In this document: positions 19,524 to 29,525 of the stretch, piece by piece
Numbering within the stretch: position 1 is the stretch's first letter
Layout: every line of letters starts with the position of its first letter
Source of the DNA: Rhodococcus sp. B50
GTDB taxonomy: Bacteria > Actinomycetota > Actinomycetes > Mycobacteriales > Mycobacteriaceae
Direction of reading: 5' to 3'
Length of the DNA: 64,000 bases
Assembly: GCF_013602415.1 (NCBI RefSeq)
Contig: NZ_WPAG02000002.1
Coordinates: 930,001-994,000 of the forward strand
Position numbers and translations under genes: made by a program
Notes under the pieces: model-generated
What the model saw: only the letters and a program-made list of their open reading frames with translations
Databases searched by the model: none
Told to the model about the DNA's origin: nothing

Positions 19524-22280
19524 CTACTCGGCGGTGGGATCGACGGCGACGACACCGCGGCGCACCGCACCGACGGCCTTGCCGGCGGTGCGCGCGAGCT
19601 CCGGATCGTCCGCGCACGTGCGGATCTGGTCGAGCAGGTCGATCAGTTGCCGGCACCACCGCACGAAATCCCCGGGTGAGAGTTCCTTGCCGGCCGCCTC
19701 CGCGGCGACGAGCGCCTCGGTCAGCGACGCGGTGGACGCCCAGGTGTAGGCGGCGGTGACGAACCCCAGATCCGGTTCGCGGGTCGGGGGCAGCCGGTGC
19801 CGGATCTCGTCGGCCCGCAACCCGTCGCACAGCCGGGTGGTCTCGGCCAGCGCGTGCCGGATCGGTCCGGTGGGGCCGACCACGGTGACCGGTTCGTCGG
19901 TGCGCGACTCGTAGATCACCGCCGAGGCGACCGCCGCCAACTCGGCCGCGGACAGTCCCGCCCAGGCGCGGCGGCGCACGCATTCGGCGACCAGCAGGTC
20001 CGATTCGGTGTAGATCCGGGCGAGGCGTTCCCCCGCCTCGGTGGTCGCCGGATCGTCCCCCTCGGTGAGATAGCCGCGTTCGGTGAGCAACGCGACGATC
20101 TTCTCGAAGGTGCGCGCCAGCGAATCCGTGGCGGCGGCGGCCTTGCGGCGCTGCTGCTGGGTTTCGCGCAGCAACCGGTGGTAGCGCTCCCCGACACGCG
20201 CGAGCGAGTCCAGATCGGGATGCTTGCGGGCGGGATGATGCTTGAGCTCGCGGCGCAGCGCATCGATCTCGCGGGTGTCGCCCTTGGCCTTGCTGCGCTT
20301 GGGCCGGCGCGGCGGCACCAGACCCTTCGACCGCAGCGCCGACGCGATGTCGCGGCGGCCGCGGCCGGTGCGGTGATCGACGTGCCGCGGCAACCGCAGC
20401 GAGCCCAGCACCGTCGCCGGGGTCGGGAAATCTCCGGCCGAGAGGCGACCGGACCAGCCGTCGGTGGTGACGACCTGCGGCCGCGGATCGCCGGCGTCGG
20501 TGTCCGGCAGGACCACCACCGCGAGTCCGGTGTGTTTGCCGGCGGGCACGGCGATGATGTCGCCGCGGCGCAGGGTCACCAGCGACGCCACCGCCGCGGT
20601 CCGCCGATCCTGCTTTCCGCGTCGCTCGTGGGCGCGTTCGGCGTCGGTCAGTTCGGCGCGCGCCCGCAGATAGTCGAGGATTTCGCTGCCCTCACCGCCG
20701 AGCTGCTCGCGCAGCTGCGCCAGGGTGGTCTCGTTGCGGTCGATGCCGCGTTTGAGCCCGACCACCGATTTGTCGGCTTGGAACTGGGCGAAGGACATCT
20801 CGAGCAGCGCCCGCGACCGGTCCACCCCGACGGCGTCGATGAGGTTGACCGCCATGTTGTAGGACGGGCGGAACGAGCTGCGCAGCGGGAAGGTGCGGGT
20901 GGAGGCGAGCCCGGCGACGGAGGCCGGTTCGATGCCGGGCTGCCACAGCACCACCGCGTGGCCTTCGACGTCGATGCCGCGCCGCCCGGCCCGGCCGGTC
21001 AGCTGCGTGTACTCGCCGGGGGTCAGTTCGGCGTGGGTGTCGCCGTTGAACTTGACGAGCTTCTCGAGCACCACGGTGCGCGCCGGCATGTTGATGCCCA
21101 GGGCGAGGGTTTCGGTGGCGAACACCGCCCGCACCAGCCCGCGCACGAACAATTCCTCGACGGTGTGCCGGAAGGCCGGCAGCATCCCGGCGTGGTGGGC
21201 GGCGATGCCGCGTTCGAGGGCGGTGCGCCACGACGCGTAGCCGAGCACCTCGAGATCACCGCGCGGCAGATCACGGGTGTGCTCGTCGACGATCCGGCGG
21301 ATCTCGGCGGCTTCGGTCTCGTCGGTCAGGTGGAGTCCGGAGCGCAGGCACTGCTGCACCGCGGCGTCACAGCCGGCGCGGCTGAACACGAACGTGATGG
21401 CCGGCAGCAGGCCGTCGCGGTCGAGGCGGACGATGACCTCCGGTCGTGGCGGCGGCCGGAAACGGGGGCCGCGTTCGCCCCACCGGTCCATCCCGGACAG
21501 GCTCTGCCGTTGCCGCACCGCCGACGCCAGTTCCGGGTTGACGACGATGTCGCGGCGCCGCCGGGTGGGGGCGGTCTCGGTGTCGGCGCGGCGATCGAAC
21601 AGATCGTAGATGCGGGAGCCGAGCATCATGTGCTGGTGCAGCGGGATGGGCCGCACCTCGTCGACGACGACGGTGGTGTCGCCGCGCACCGTGGTCATCC
21701 AGTCGCCGAACTCCTCGGCGTTGGACACCGTCGCCGACAGCGACGCCAGCCGCACGTCCTCCGGCAGGTGCAGGATCACCTCTTCCCACACCGCGCCGCG
21801 GAACCGGTCGGCGAGGAAGTGCACCTCGTCCATCACCACGTGGGTGAGCCCGATCAGGGCGGTGGACGACGCGTAGATCATGTTGCGCAGCACCTCGGTG
21901 GTCATCACCACCACCGGCGCATCGGAATTGATGGACTGGTCGCCGGTGAGCAGACCGACCGAGTCCCGGCCGTGCCGGGCACACAGGTCGGCGTACTTCT
22001 GGTTGCTCAGCGCCTTGATCGGGGTGGTGTAGAAGCACTTGGAGCCGGCCCGCAGCGCCAGATACACCGCGAACTCACCGACGACGGTCTTGCCGGCGCC
22101 GGTGGGGGCGCACACCAGCACCGAATGGCCGCCCTCGAGGGCGCGGCACGCCTCGATCTGGAACGGGTCGAGGGGGAACCCGAGCCCCCCGGCGAAGTCG
22201 GCGAGTTGCGGGGTGACGGCGAGCAGCGCGGTGCCCGGATCGTCGTCACCGCCCGTGCCGGGCACGAGGTCGCCGGTCAC
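19524..22280 (-). CDS. helY: Ski2/Mtr4-like DEAD/DEAH-box RNA/DNA helicase HelY
   Basis: A 918-aa superfamily 2 helicase. Walker A APTGAGKT is near residue 60, [10 protein letters not shown] (DEVH box) near 148, SATVSN motif III, then the helicase C domain with [11 protein letters not shown] (motif VI), and a long C-terminal region with a DSH-CT-like helical module. The size and order match mycobacterial HelY (Rv2092c, about 906 aa). GTG 22280 overlaps the tatC stop (GTGA); the frame stays open far upstream but that part is only the antisense-free shadow of tatC. Likely role in RNA turnover or structured nucleic-acid unwinding. Encoded last in tatA-tatC-helY. Confidence 0.93.
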   Translation of the reverse strand: MTGDLVPGTGGDDDPGTALLAVTPQLADFAGGLGFPLDPFQIEACRALEGGHSVLVCAPTGAGKTVVGEFAVYLALRAGSKCFYTTPIKALSNQKYADLCARHGRDSVGLLTGDQSINSDAPVVVMTTEVLRNMIYASSTALIGLTHVVMDEVHFLADRFRGAVWEEVILHLPEDVRLASLSATVSNAEEFGDWMTTVRGDTTVVVDEVRPIPLHQHMMLGSRIYDLFDRRADTETAPTRRRRDIVVNPELASAVRQRQSLSGMDRWGERGPRFRPPPRPEVIVRLDRDGLLPAITFVFSRAGCDAAVQQCLRSGLHLTDETEAAEIRRIVDEHTRDLPRGDLEVLGYASWRTALERGIAAHHAGMLPAFRHTVEELFVRGLVRAVFATETLALGINMPARTVVLEKLVKFNGDTHAELTPGEYTQLTGRAGRRGIDVEGHAVVLWQPGIEPASVAGLASTRTFPLRSSFRPSYNMAVNLIDAVGVDRSRALLEMSFAQFQADKSVVGLKRGIDRNETTLAQLREQLGGEGSEILDYLRARAELTDAERAHERRGKQDRRTAAVASLVTLRRGDIIAVPAGKHTGLAVVVLPDTDAGDPRPQVVTTDGWSGRLSAGDFPTPATVLGSLRLPRHVDHRTGRGRRDIASALRSKGLVPPRRPKRSKAKGDTREIDALRRELKHHPARKHPDLDSLARVGERYHRLLRETQQQRRKAAAATDSLARTFEKIVALLTERGYLTEGDDPATTEAGERLARIYTESDLLVAECVRRRAWAGLSAAELAAVASAVIYESRTDEPVTVVGPTGPIRHALAETTRLCDGLRADEIRHRLPPTREPDLGFVTAAYTWASTASLTEALVAAEAAGKELSPGDFVRWCRQLIDLLDQIRTCADDPELARTAGKAVGAVRRGVVAVDPTAE

Positions 22281-23230
22281 AGGGTGTCGGAGTAGTCGGT
22301 GCGGGCCGGGTCGGTCCGGACGGTGTCGGTGGGGGCCGCCGGCTCCACCGGGCTCGGCGCGGCGATCGTCGAGCCCTCGTCGTCGTCGAGATCGGCCCAG
22401 CCCTCCGCGCGGGCCTTGCGGGCGCGCCGCCGGTCGGTCACCCGGGCGATCTGGATGGCGAACTCCACGAGCAACGTCAACGCCAACGCCAACGCCAGCA
22501 TCGAGAACGGATCCTGGCCGGGGGTGGCGATGGCGGCGAAGACGAACACCGCCATGATCAGCCCGCGCCGCCACGCCTTGAGCTTGGCGTAGGGCAGCAC
22601 CCCCACCCCGTTGAGCGCGACGATCACCAGCGGGATCTCGAAGGACACCCCGAAGATCACCAGCAGGTTGATGAGGAACCCGAAGTACTCCGCGCCCGAC
22701 AGTGCGGTGACCTGCACGTCGTTGCCGACGCTGAGCAGGAACGACAACGCGTGGGAGATCACCAGATAGGCCAGCACCGCGCCGGCGACGAACAGCGTCG
22801 CCCCGCAGGTGACGAAGCCGACGGCGTAGCGGCGTTCCTTGCGGTACAGGCCGGGGGTGACGAACGCCCACAGCTGGTACAGCCACACCGGGCACGCCAT
22901 CACGATGCCGGCGGTGGCGGCGACCTTCAGGCGCAGCATGAACTGTTCGAACGGGCCGGTGGCGAGCAGCCGGCACGAGCCGTCGCTGCTCAGATCGGCG
23001 CGGGCCGAGGCCGGCAGGTCGCAGTAGGGACCACGCAGGATCTCCCCGAGACTGTCGAGGCCGAACAGGCTGCGGCTGTACCAGACGAACCCGAGGATGG
23101 TGGTGAGCACGACCGCAGCGAGAGCGATCAGCAGACGCGTGCGCAATTCGTAGAGGTGCTCGACCAGCGACATGGTGCCGTCGGGGTTGGTCTTGCGCCG
23201 GCTTCGGCGCGGATCGAACGGGATGCGCAC
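22277..23230 (-). CDS. tatC: Twin-arginine translocase subunit TatC
   Basis: About 317 aa. Receptor subunit of the Tat system, which exports folded proteins. Six membrane segments are visible after the conserved cytosolic [15 protein letters not shown] block. TFEQF-like [35 protein letters not shown] and the late [10 protein letters not shown] are typical. A 55-residue insert between TM1 and TM2 with two Cys (YCDLP, SCRLL) matches the mycobacterial protein. The C-terminal tail is acidic and Asp/Pro-rich. GTG 23230 was chosen from similarity of [12 protein letters not shown] to the M. tuberculosis start; GTG 23269 is possible. The stop overlaps helY. Confidence 0.93.
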   Translation of the reverse strand: MRIPFDPRRSRRKTNPDGTMSLVEHLYELRTRLLIALAAVVLTTILGFVWYSRSLFGLDSLGEILRGPYCDLPASARADLSSDGSCRLLATGPFEQFMLRLKVAATAGIVMACPVWLYQLWAFVTPGLYRKERRYAVGFVTCGATLFVAGAVLAYLVISHALSFLLSVGNDVQVTALSGAEYFGFLINLLVIFGVSFEIPLVIVALNGVGVLPYAKLKAWRRGLIMAVFVFAAIATPGQDPFSMLALALALTLLVEFAIQIARVTDRRRARKARAEGWADLDDDEGSTIAAPSPVEPAAPTDTVRTDPARTDYSDTL

Positions 23231-23334
23231 GGTGCGGTTCTCAGCTCCTGTCGAGACCACCGGCGCCACAGCGTGCCGGGGTCAGCGGAACGCCGGGACA
23301 CCCGTGGTGGGCGCCCCGGCAGGATGAACGTCGG

Positions 23335-23592
23335 TCAGGCAGACCGCGGTTCGGTGTGCGTGTTCGGCGCGGCAGGATCGGTCGTCGGCTGCGCGGCCGG
23401 CAACGGATTCGGCGCCGGCTGCTGCGGCGTGGACGTCCGGGCGTCGTCGTTCTGCATCTCCTTGACCTCGCTCTTGAAGATCCGGAGCGAACGACCGAGG
23501 CCGCGCGCGGCGTCGGGCAGCTTCTTCGAACCGAAGAGAATCACGACCACCAGCGCCACGATGGCCCAGTGCCAGGGGCTCATTGCACCCAT
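23335..23592 (-). CDS. tatA: Twin-arginine translocase subunit TatA
   Basis: An 85-aa Tat pore subunit with one N-terminal membrane helix ([15 protein letters not shown]), the FGSKKLP hinge, an amphipathic helix ([20 protein letters not shown]) and a Pro/Thr-rich tail. ATG 23592 has GGAGG nine bases upstream; ATG 23583 would remove the first three residues. It heads the tatA-tatC-helY unit, downstream of pafABC as in mycobacteria. A candidate -10 TAGCAT lies about 35 nt upstream on the minus strand. Confidence 0.95.
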   Translation of the reverse strand: MGAMSPWHWAIVALVVVILFGSKKLPDAARGLGRSLRIFKSEVKEMQNDDARTSTPQQPAPNPLPAAQPTTDPAAPNTHTEPRSA

Positions 23593-23720
23593 TTACAACA
23601 ACCTCCACTGATCGGCTCCGACCGATGCTACCGGACCTCGAGCACACCCCGAGGGCCCGCGCTGGTGTATCCACCCACAATTTGCGGAGGATTCACAGAG
23701 ATGTTTCACAACAGCCGCGC

Positions 23721-24725
23721 TCAGGAGGCCGGGCCCGTGCCGCGGGCCGCGTTCTCCCGGCCGAGATCGGCGTAGGCCGCCAGCGCCGACTCGGCCCGCG
23801 CCCGCACCGCCGCCCGCAACTGCGGCGGGTCGAGCACCCGCACCCCGGCGCCGAGCCCGACGAGCAACCGCGCCATCCACGCCGGGGAGGCGTACCGCAT
23901 CGACGCCTCGCAGCTGCCGTCGGAGCGCACCTGCACATCGGTGAGCGGGTAGTAGTCGAGCAGCCAGGTGTAGAACGGGGCGATGCGCAACCGCGCGGCG
24001 GGCAGCGACGGGTCGCCCTCGAACAGTTCGAGGTGCTCGTCGTCGGTCAGCGCCCGGTGCGGGGGCCGGGCCGGCTCGTCGAGCACGGTGGCGGCGTCGA
24101 TGCGGTCGAAGCGGAACAGCCGCACCCCTTCGGCGCTGCGGCACCAGGCCTGCAGATAGGCGTGCTCGTCGATGATCACGATGCGGATCGGGTCGACGTC
24201 CCGCTCGGAGACGGTGTCGCGGGAGGCCGAATAGTAGGTCAGATGCACGGCACGGCCGTCGCGCACCGCGGCCCGCACCTGCCCGGCCGCATCGGAGTCC
24301 CCGGCGGTCCCCGGATCCGGATCGGCGACGGTCTCGGTGGGGGTGGCGGCGGTGCCGGCCGCCGCCTCGATCTTCGCGATCGCGGACTGCGCCGCGGACG
24401 GGTCGACCACCCCGGGCATCTCCTGCAGCGACCGCAACGCCACGAGCAGCGCGGTGGCCTCGGTGGAGGTCAACCGCAGCGGCCGGTCGATGCCGGCGGT
24501 GAAGGTCACCACGATGCTGTCCTCGGAGAAGGACAGGTCGATCAGGTCGCCGGGGCCGTAGCCGGGCAGCCCGCACACCCACAACTGGTTCAGATCGTCC
24601 ATCACCTGCTTCGGGGTGACCCCGAGATCGCGGGCCGCCTCCGCCGCACTGATCCCCGGGTGCGCCAGGAAATAGGGCACCAGATTCAGCAGTCGTCCCA
24701 GCCGCGCCGACAGTCGTGTGCTCAT
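23721..24725 (-). CDS. pafC: WYL-domain transcriptional regulator PafC
   Basis: 334 aa: N-terminal winged helix (RLLNLVPYFLAHPGISAAEAARDLGVT), central WYL domain with YYSASRDTVSERDVDP and AYLQAWCR, and a WCX C-terminal part. PafC forms the PafBC heterodimer that activates LexA/RecA-independent DNA-damage genes in mycobacteria; the activating ligand is single-stranded DNA. ATG 24725 overlaps the pafB stop (ATGA). Encoded in the pafA-pafB-pafC operon, although it is not needed for pupylation itself. Confidence 0.95.
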   Translation of the reverse strand: MSTRLSARLGRLLNLVPYFLAHPGISAAEAARDLGVTPKQVMDDLNQLWVCGLPGYGPGDLIDLSFSEDSIVVTFTAGIDRPLRLTSTEATALLVALRSLQEMPGVVDPSAAQSAIAKIEAAAGTAATPTETVADPDPGTAGDSDAAGQVRAAVRDGRAVHLTYYSASRDTVSERDVDPIRIVIIDEHAYLQAWCRSAEGVRLFRFDRIDAATVLDEPARPPHRALTDDEHLELFEGDPSLPAARLRIAPFYTWLLDYYPLTDVQVRSDGSCEASMRYASPAWMARLLVGLGAGVRVLDPPQLRAAVRARAESALAAYADLGRENAARGTGPAS

Positions 24726-25717
24726 CGACCCTCCTCCCCCGCATCCGTCGCCGCCTGCTCGAGGATGCGCTGCACCTCGGCCCGCAACTCCGGCGGGTCG
24801 AGCACCAACGCATCGGCGCCCTGTCCGGCGACGATCCGCGCGATCCACTCCCACGAGCGCACCGGCACCTCGAGTTCCACCCCGTCCCGGTCGCCGACCA
24901 CCCGCGCCGCGCCGGGCCGGCCGAGCCGGCGCAGCTCCCAGGCCCGCCCGTCCGCCACCCACAACCGTGCCGAGCCGGTCACCTCCGCCGGGGACGTCGC
25001 GGCCAGCACCCGGGCCCGCAGATCCACCCCCTCCGGGATCTGCACCGCGCCCTCCGGGCCGATCGCGGTGACCTCGTCGCCGATGCGGGACAGGCGGAAG
25101 GTGCGCACCGCGTCGCGGTCCCGGTCGTGGCCGACCAGATACCAGCGGCCGTGCACGGTGACCACACCCCACGGTTCGACGGTGCGCGTCGTCCACGGCT
25201 CGGTGGGGGAACTGCGGTGGGTGAACCGCACCGCCCGCCGGGCGTCGATCGCGGCGAGCAGCGCCGTCAGCGCCGGCTCGGAGCCGCGGGCGCGCGGCGG
25301 CAGCGGCGCCACCACCTCCCCGCCGTCGGTGTCGACGCGGATCCCGGCGGCCCGCAGCTTGAGCACCGCGCCCTGCGCGGCGGCGGTCAGCTCCGGCGAT
25401 TCCCACAACGCGGCGGCGACGGCGACGGCGGCGGTCTCCTCCCGCGTCAGGTCGATCTCCGGCAGTTCGTAGGCGTCGCGGTTGATGCGGTAGCCCTCCA
25501 CCGTCGACGACCGCGACGGCCGGCCGGTCTCGAGCGGCACCCCGAGATCGCGCAGTTCGTTCTTGTCCCGCTCGAACATGCGGCTGAACGCCTCGTCGCT
25601 CGCGCATTCGGAATAGCCGGCCACCGAGGCACGGATCTTCTCCGCGGTCACGAACTGTCGGGTGGACAGCAGCGCGATGACCAGATTCACCAGCCGTTCG
25701 ACTTTCGAGATCGCCAC
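24722..25717 (-). CDS. pafB: WYL-domain transcriptional regulator PafB
   Basis: 331 aa: N-terminal HTH (KVERLVNLVIALLSTRQFVTAEKI...FSRMFERDKNELRDLGV in parts), WYL domain with RTVEPWGVVTVHGRWYLVGHD, and WCX domain. Partner of PafC in the DNA-damage-response regulator. GTG 25717 has a TAGGGT -10 at 6 nt, so pafBC can be transcribed independently of pafA, whose stop is 89 bp upstream. The closing residues overlap pafC. Confidence 0.95.
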   Translation of the reverse strand: MAISKVERLVNLVIALLSTRQFVTAEKIRASVAGYSECASDEAFSRMFERDKNELRDLGVPLETGRPSRSSTVEGYRINRDAYELPEIDLTREETAAVAVAAALWESPELTAAAQGAVLKLRAAGIRVDTDGGEVVAPLPPRARGSEPALTALLAAIDARRAVRFTHRSSPTEPWTTRTVEPWGVVTVHGRWYLVGHDRDRDAVRTFRLSRIGDEVTAIGPEGAVQIPEGVDLRARVLAATSPAEVTGSARLWVADGRAWELRRLGRPGAARVVGDRDGVELEVPVRSWEWIARIVAGQGADALVLDPPELRAEVQRILEQAATDAGEEGR

Positions 25718-25723
25718 GGGCCA

Positions 25724-25729
25724 ACCCTA
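25724..25729 (-). promoter_or_regulatory. Leaderless -10 (TAGGGT) for pafB
   Basis: Minus-strand TAGGGT, 6 nt, then GTG 25717. It gives pafBC a promoter separate from pafA. Confidence 0.55.
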
Positions 25730-25805
25730 GTGCCCGCGCGCCGCCGGCACCGCATCACCGTCCATCGGATCGGACCGAATGGTCCGATCCGATGGACGCC
25801 GGTGC

Positions 25806-27164
25806 TCACATGGAGGCGATGAGCCGTTCGACGCGTTCGTCCACCGACCGGAAGGGGTCCTTGCACAAGACGGTGCGCTGCGCCTGGTCGTTGAGTTTCA
25901 GGTGCACCCAGTCGACGGTGAAATCGCGGCCGGCGGCCTGCGCGGCGGCGATGAAATCACCGCGTAGCTTCGCGCGGGTGGTCTGCGGCGGGGTGTTCAC
26001 CGCCGCGTCGACGGACTCGTCGTCGGTCGCCCGCGCCGCCAGCCCCTTGCGTTGCAGCAGGTCGAACACGCCGCGGCCACGTTTGATGTCGTGATAGGCC
26101 AAGTCGAGCTGGGCGATCTTCGGATCCGACAGTTCCATGCTGTAGCGGTCCTGGTAGCGCTGGAACAGCTTGCGCTTGATCACCCAGTCGATCTCGGTGT
26201 CGACCTTCGCGAAGTCCTGCGATTCGACGGCGTCGAGGACACGGCCCCACAGGTCCACCACCTGCGCGACGTGCGGGTCGGGTTCGCGCTGGTGCAGATA
26301 CTCCACCGCCCGCGCATGATATTCGCGCTGGATGTCCAGGGCGCTGGCCTGCCGGCCGCCGGCCAGGCGCACCGGGCGCCGGCCGGTCAGGTCGTGGGAG
26401 ACCTCACGGATGGCACGGATCGGGTTGTCGAGGGCGAAGTCCCGGAACGGCACCCCGGCCTCGATCATCTCGAGCACCAGCGCCGCCGACCCCACCTTGA
26501 GCATCGTGGTGGTCTCGGACATGTTCGAATCACCGACGATCACGTGCAGGCGCCGGTACTTCTCGGCGTCGGCGTGCGGTTCGTCGCGGGTGTTGATGAT
26601 CGGCCGCGACCGGGTGGTCGCCGACGAGACGCCCTCCCAGATGTGCTCGGCGCGTTGCGACAGGCAGAAGGTGGCGGCCTTCGGGGTCTGCAGCACCTTC
26701 CCGGCGCCGCAGATCAACTGCCGGGTCACCAGGAACGGCAGCAGCACATCGGAGATGCGGGAGAACTCACCGACCCGGGCGACGAGATAGTTCTCGTGGC
26801 AGCCGTAGGAATTGCCCGCCGAATCGGTGTTGTTCTTGAACAGGAAGATGTCGCCGCCGATGCCCTCTTCGGCGAGACGCTGCTCGGCGTCGATGAGCAG
26901 TTCCTCGAGGACCCGCTCGCCGGCATGATCGTGTTCGACGAGCTGGAGCAGGTCGTCGCACTCGGCGGTGGCGTACTCGGGGTGCGAGCCGACATCGAGA
27001 TACAGTCGCGCCCCGTTCCGCAGGAAGACGTTCGAACTGCGCCCCCAGGACACCACCCGGCGGAACAGATAGCGGGCCACCTCGTCGGGGCTCAACCGAC
27101 GATGCCCGTGGAAGGTACACGTGACGCCGAACTCCGTCTCGATACCCATGATTCGTCGCTGCAC
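25806..27164 (-). CDS. pafA: Pup-protein ligase PafA
   Basis: Joins the C-terminal glutamate of Pup to substrate lysines using ATP. The 452-aa length equals the M. tuberculosis enzyme. The glutamine-synthetase-like core shows GIETEFG near residue 7, catalytic Asp57 in [32 protein letters not shown], and [20 protein letters not shown]. The C-terminal domain ends [11 protein letters not shown] 27164 (MQRRIMG) was chosen over the ATG five codons downstream because of homology and a TACTGT -10 at 6 nt. It is separated from prcA by a divergent PAP2-DAG kinase gene. Confidence 0.97.
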   Translation of the reverse strand: MQRRIMGIETEFGVTCTFHGHRRLSPDEVARYLFRRVVSWGRSSNVFLRNGARLYLDVGSHPEYATAECDDLLQLVEHDHAGERVLEELLIDAEQRLAEEGIGGDIFLFKNNTDSAGNSYGCHENYLVARVGEFSRISDVLLPFLVTRQLICGAGKVLQTPKAATFCLSQRAEHIWEGVSSATTRSRPIINTRDEPHADAEKYRRLHVIVGDSNMSETTTMLKVGSAALVLEMIEAGVPFRDFALDNPIRAIREVSHDLTGRRPVRLAGGRQASALDIQREYHARAVEYLHQREPDPHVAQVVDLWGRVLDAVESQDFAKVDTEIDWVIKRKLFQRYQDRYSMELSDPKIAQLDLAYHDIKRGRGVFDLLQRKGLAARATDDESVDAAVNTPPQTTRAKLRGDFIAAAQAAGRDFTVDWVHLKLNDQAQRTVLCKDPFRSVDERVERLIASM

Positions 27165-27170
27165 ACCTCG

Positions 27171-27176
27171 ACAGTA
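27171..27176 (-). promoter_or_regulatory. Leaderless -10 (TACTGT) for pafA
   Basis: Minus-strand TACTGT, spacer CGAGGT, then GTG 27164. The opposite-facing promoter at 27214 uses the identical spacer. Confidence 0.6.
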
Positions 27177-27213
27177 CCGCGCAAACCCGACCCCCATGGG
27201 TGGCAACGACATC

Positions 27214-27219
27214 TACGGT
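27214..27219 (+). promoter_or_regulatory. Leaderless -10 (TACGGT) for PAP2-DAG kinase gene
   Basis: TACGGT, spacer CGAGGT, then GTG 27226. This supports GTG 27226 over the in-frame ATG 27196, which lies upstream of the -10. Confidence 0.55.
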
Positions 27220-27225
27220 CGAGGT

Positions 27226-28815
27226 GTGATCCTGCGCGAGCACTACCGCACCGCCGACCGGGCCCTGTTCGACCGCACCGGGGCGCTGCGCCCGTCCCCC
27301 GCCGACCCGTTGTTGCGCGATCTCGGGCGCGCCGCCAACCACAGTGTGCTGTGGATGGCGTGCGCGGCGGTGTGCGCCGCCGCCGGGGGCCACGCGCGGC
27401 GCGGCGCGGTGCGCGGGCTGCTGTCCGTGGCCGGGGCCAGCGCCCTGACCAACGGACTGCTCAAACCACTGTTGCCGCGGCGGCGCCCGCCGGCGCGCAC
27501 CGACCCGAAGTTCCTGCGCCGCAGCGTGCCGATCCCCCGCTCGTCGTCGTTCCCGTCCGGGCACTCCGCCTCGGCGGCGGCGTTCGTCACCGGGGTGGCA
27601 CTCGAATCCCCTGCAGCCGGAGCGGTCCTGGCGCCGCTGGCCGCAGCGGTGGCCTATTCCCGGGTGCACACCGGGGTGCACTGGCCCGGCGACGTCGTGG
27701 TCGGCGCCGCGGTCGGTGCGAGCGTGGCGTGGTCCACCCGCCGCTGGTGGGCGGTGCGCAGCCGCGAACCGGCCGCCGTGCAGGTCGCGGCGGCCGCCCC
27801 CGCGCTGCCCGGCGGGGAGGGGATGCTGCTGATCGTCAACCGTGATGCCGGCACCGCCGAGGAGATCGCCGCGGTCGTCACCGCCGCCCTGCCCGGGGCG
27901 CACCGCGTCGACCTCGACGCCGACCGCGACCCGGCAGACGAGCTGGCGCGGCTGCTGGCCGAGCACCGGCCGACGGCGTTGGGGGTGTGCGGGGGCGACG
28001 GCACCGTCGCGGCGGTACTCGACACCGCCGTCGACGCCCGGCTGCCGGTGGCGGTCTTCCCCGGCGGCACCCTCAACCACTTCGCGCACGATCTCGGGGT
28101 GGTCGACCTCGAGGAGACGGTACGGGCGGTCACCGTCGGGCAGGCCGTCGCGGTGGGTCTCGGGCAGGTGACGGTGACCGGACCGGCCGGTCGCACGGTG
28201 CGGCGGTTCGTCAACACCGCCAGCCTCGGCGGCTATCCGGATGCGGTGCGGTTGCGGCAGCACTGGGAGCCGCGGATCGGCAAGTGGCCGGCGGCGGGTC
28301 TGGCGATGCTGGCGGTGCTGCGCACGGCGAGCCCGATGCCGGTGCGGATCGACGGCGCCGGGCGGGCGGTGTGGTTGCTGTTCGTCGGCAACGGTCGCTA
28401 CACCCCGGGAGATCAGGTGCCGATGTCCCGGTCGCATCTGGATCCGGGCACCCTGGATGTGCGGTATCTGCCGGCCGAGCGCCGGTTCTCGCGGCTACGG
28501 CTGCTCGTCGCCGCCGCGACCGGCACCCTGGGCGCCTCCCCGATGTATCGGCATCGGCACAGCCCGGCCCTGGCGGTGCAGGTGATCGGGGATCCGGTGG
28601 CGTTGGCCACCGACGGGGAGGTCCCCACCGACGGCACCGGATTCGACTTCGAGGTGGTGCCGTCGGCGTTGACCGTCTATCGGCTCGCGGTGGATCAGCC
28701 CGCGTCGGGGCCGGGTGCGGGATCGGAACCGGATGCGGTACCGGATTCGGTACCGGATGCGGTACCGGATGCGGGGGCCGGGTCGGCGCCGGGTGTCTCC
28801 GACGGCGCCGGCTGA
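27226..28815 (+). CDS. Bifunctional PAP2 phosphatase / diacylglycerol kinase-like lipid kinase
   Basis: A 529-aa fusion. The N-terminal PAP2 domain has the three phosphatase motifs: KPLLPRRRP near residue 80, FPSGHS near 110, and [12 protein letters not shown] near 145, with hydrophobic segments around them. A DAGK/sphingosine-kinase catalytic domain follows, with [11 protein letters not shown] near 256 and [11 protein letters not shown]. The pair could remodel phosphatidate/diacylglycerol or polyprenyl phosphates at the membrane; the substrate is unknown. The last 30-40 residues are a Pro/Asp/Val repeat tail (PDAVPDSV) coded by 12-bp repeats that also encode the PrcA tail on the other strand (121-bp overlap). 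It sits between prcA and pafA, where M. tuberculosis has unrelated genes. Confidence 0.87.
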   Translation: MILREHYRTADRALFDRTGALRPSPADPLLRDLGRAANHSVLWMACAAVCAAAGGHARRGAVRGLLSVAGASALTNGLLKPLLPRRRPPARTDPKFLRRSVPIPRSSSFPSGHSASAAAFVTGVALESPAAGAVLAPLAAAVAYSRVHTGVHWPGDVVVGAAVGASVAWSTRRWWAVRSREPAAVQVAAAAPALPGGEGMLLIVNRDAGTAEEIAAVVTAALPGAHRVDLDADRDPADELARLLAEHRPTALGVCGGDGTVAAVLDTAVDARLPVAVFPGGTLNHFAHDLGVVDLEETVRAVTVGQAVAVGLGQVTVTGPAGRTVRRFVNTASLGGYPDAVRLRQHWEPRIGKWPAAGLAMLAVLRTASPMPVRIDGAGRAVWLLFVGNGRYTPGDQVPMSRSHLDPGTLDVRYLPAERRFSRLRLLVAAATGTLGASPMYRHRHSPALAVQVIGDPVALATDGEVPTDGTGFDFEVVPSALTVYRLAVDQPASGPGAGSEPDAVPDSVPDAVPDAGAGSAPGVSDGAG

Positions 28816-29525
28816 GCGGAGCCGGCGGGCAGCAGCGCGTCGAGCGCCGCCCCCGAGATGCGGCGGAACGCGCGGCGCGGCCGCTGCTTCTCGAGCACCG
28901 CGACCTCGAGTTCGCCGCGGCCGAGCACCCGCGGCGCCGCATCGGCGGTGACCGGCTGCTGCAAGGCCGTGACCGCCACGGCGACGGCCTCGTCGAGCGG
29001 CAGACCGGTCTTGTAGGACGAGCGCAGCGCGGTGACGATCGGCTCGGTGTTGCCGCCCATCACCACGAACTGCGGCTCGTCGACAATCGAGCCGTCGTAG
29101 GTGATGCGGTACAGCTGCGGGCCGTCCTCGGTATCGGCGCGACCGACCTCGGCGACGCAGATCTCCACCTCGTAGGGCTTCGGCTGCTCGGTGAAGATCG
29201 TGCCCAGGGTCTGGGCGTAGGCGTTCGCCAGCGCGCGCCCGGTCACGTCCCGCCGATCGTAGGAATAGCCACGCATGTCGGCGTGCATGATCCCGGCGCG
29301 GCGCAGGTTCTCGAACTCGTTGTACTTGCCGACGGCGGCGAAACCGACCCGGTCGTACAGTTCGCTGATCTTGTGCAGCGCCTTCGACGGGTTCTCCGCC
29401 ACCAGCAGCACCCCGTCGGCGTAGATCAATGCGATCACCGACCGGCCCCGGGCGATGCCCTTGCGGGCCAGCTCCGAGCGATCGCGCATGATCTGCTCGG
29501 CGGACGCATAGTACGGAAGTGTCAC
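28695..29525 (-). CDS. prcA: Proteasome alpha subunit
   Basis: Forms the outer rings and gate of the 20S core. 276 aa: N-terminal gating segment ([19 protein letters not shown]), core with [33 protein letters not shown] and [16 protein letters not shown], ending at [13 protein letters not shown]. The remaining about 35 residues are a Gly/Ser/Thr/Ala low-complexity tail, longer than expected for a 248-aa M. tuberculosis protein. That tail overlaps the 3' end of the convergent PAP2-DAG kinase gene by 121 bp. GTG 29525 overlaps the prcB stop (GTGA). Last gene of pup-prcB-prcA. Confidence 0.95.
   Translation of the reverse strand: MTLPYYASAEQIMRDRSELARKGIARGRSVIALIYADGVLLVAENPSKALHKISELYDRVGFAAVGKYNEFENLRRAGIMHADMRGYSYDRRDVTGRALANAYAQTLGTIFTEQPKPYEVEICVAEVGRADTEDGPQLYRITYDGSIVDEPQFVVMGGNTEPIVTALRSSYKTGLPLDEAVAVAVTALQQPVTADAAPRVLGRGELEVAVLEKQRPRRAFRRISGAALDALLPAGSAQPAPSETPGADPAPASGTASGTESGTASGSDPAPGPDAG
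28731..28774. repeat. 12-bp tandem repeat in overlapping 3' ends
   Basis: Three copies of GGATGCGGTACC (the middle one GGATTCGGTACC) plus a partial fourth. The period is a multiple of three, so copy-number change keeps both genes in frame. It encodes PDAV/PDSV on the plus strand and GTAS/GTES in prcA on the minus strand. Confidence 0.9.

Noticed and set aside
22281..22976. Upstream extension of the helY frame through tatC
   Set aside because: It is the other-frame translation of tatC. The GTG at 22280 overlapping the tatC stop and the start of conserved helicase sequence fix the real start.
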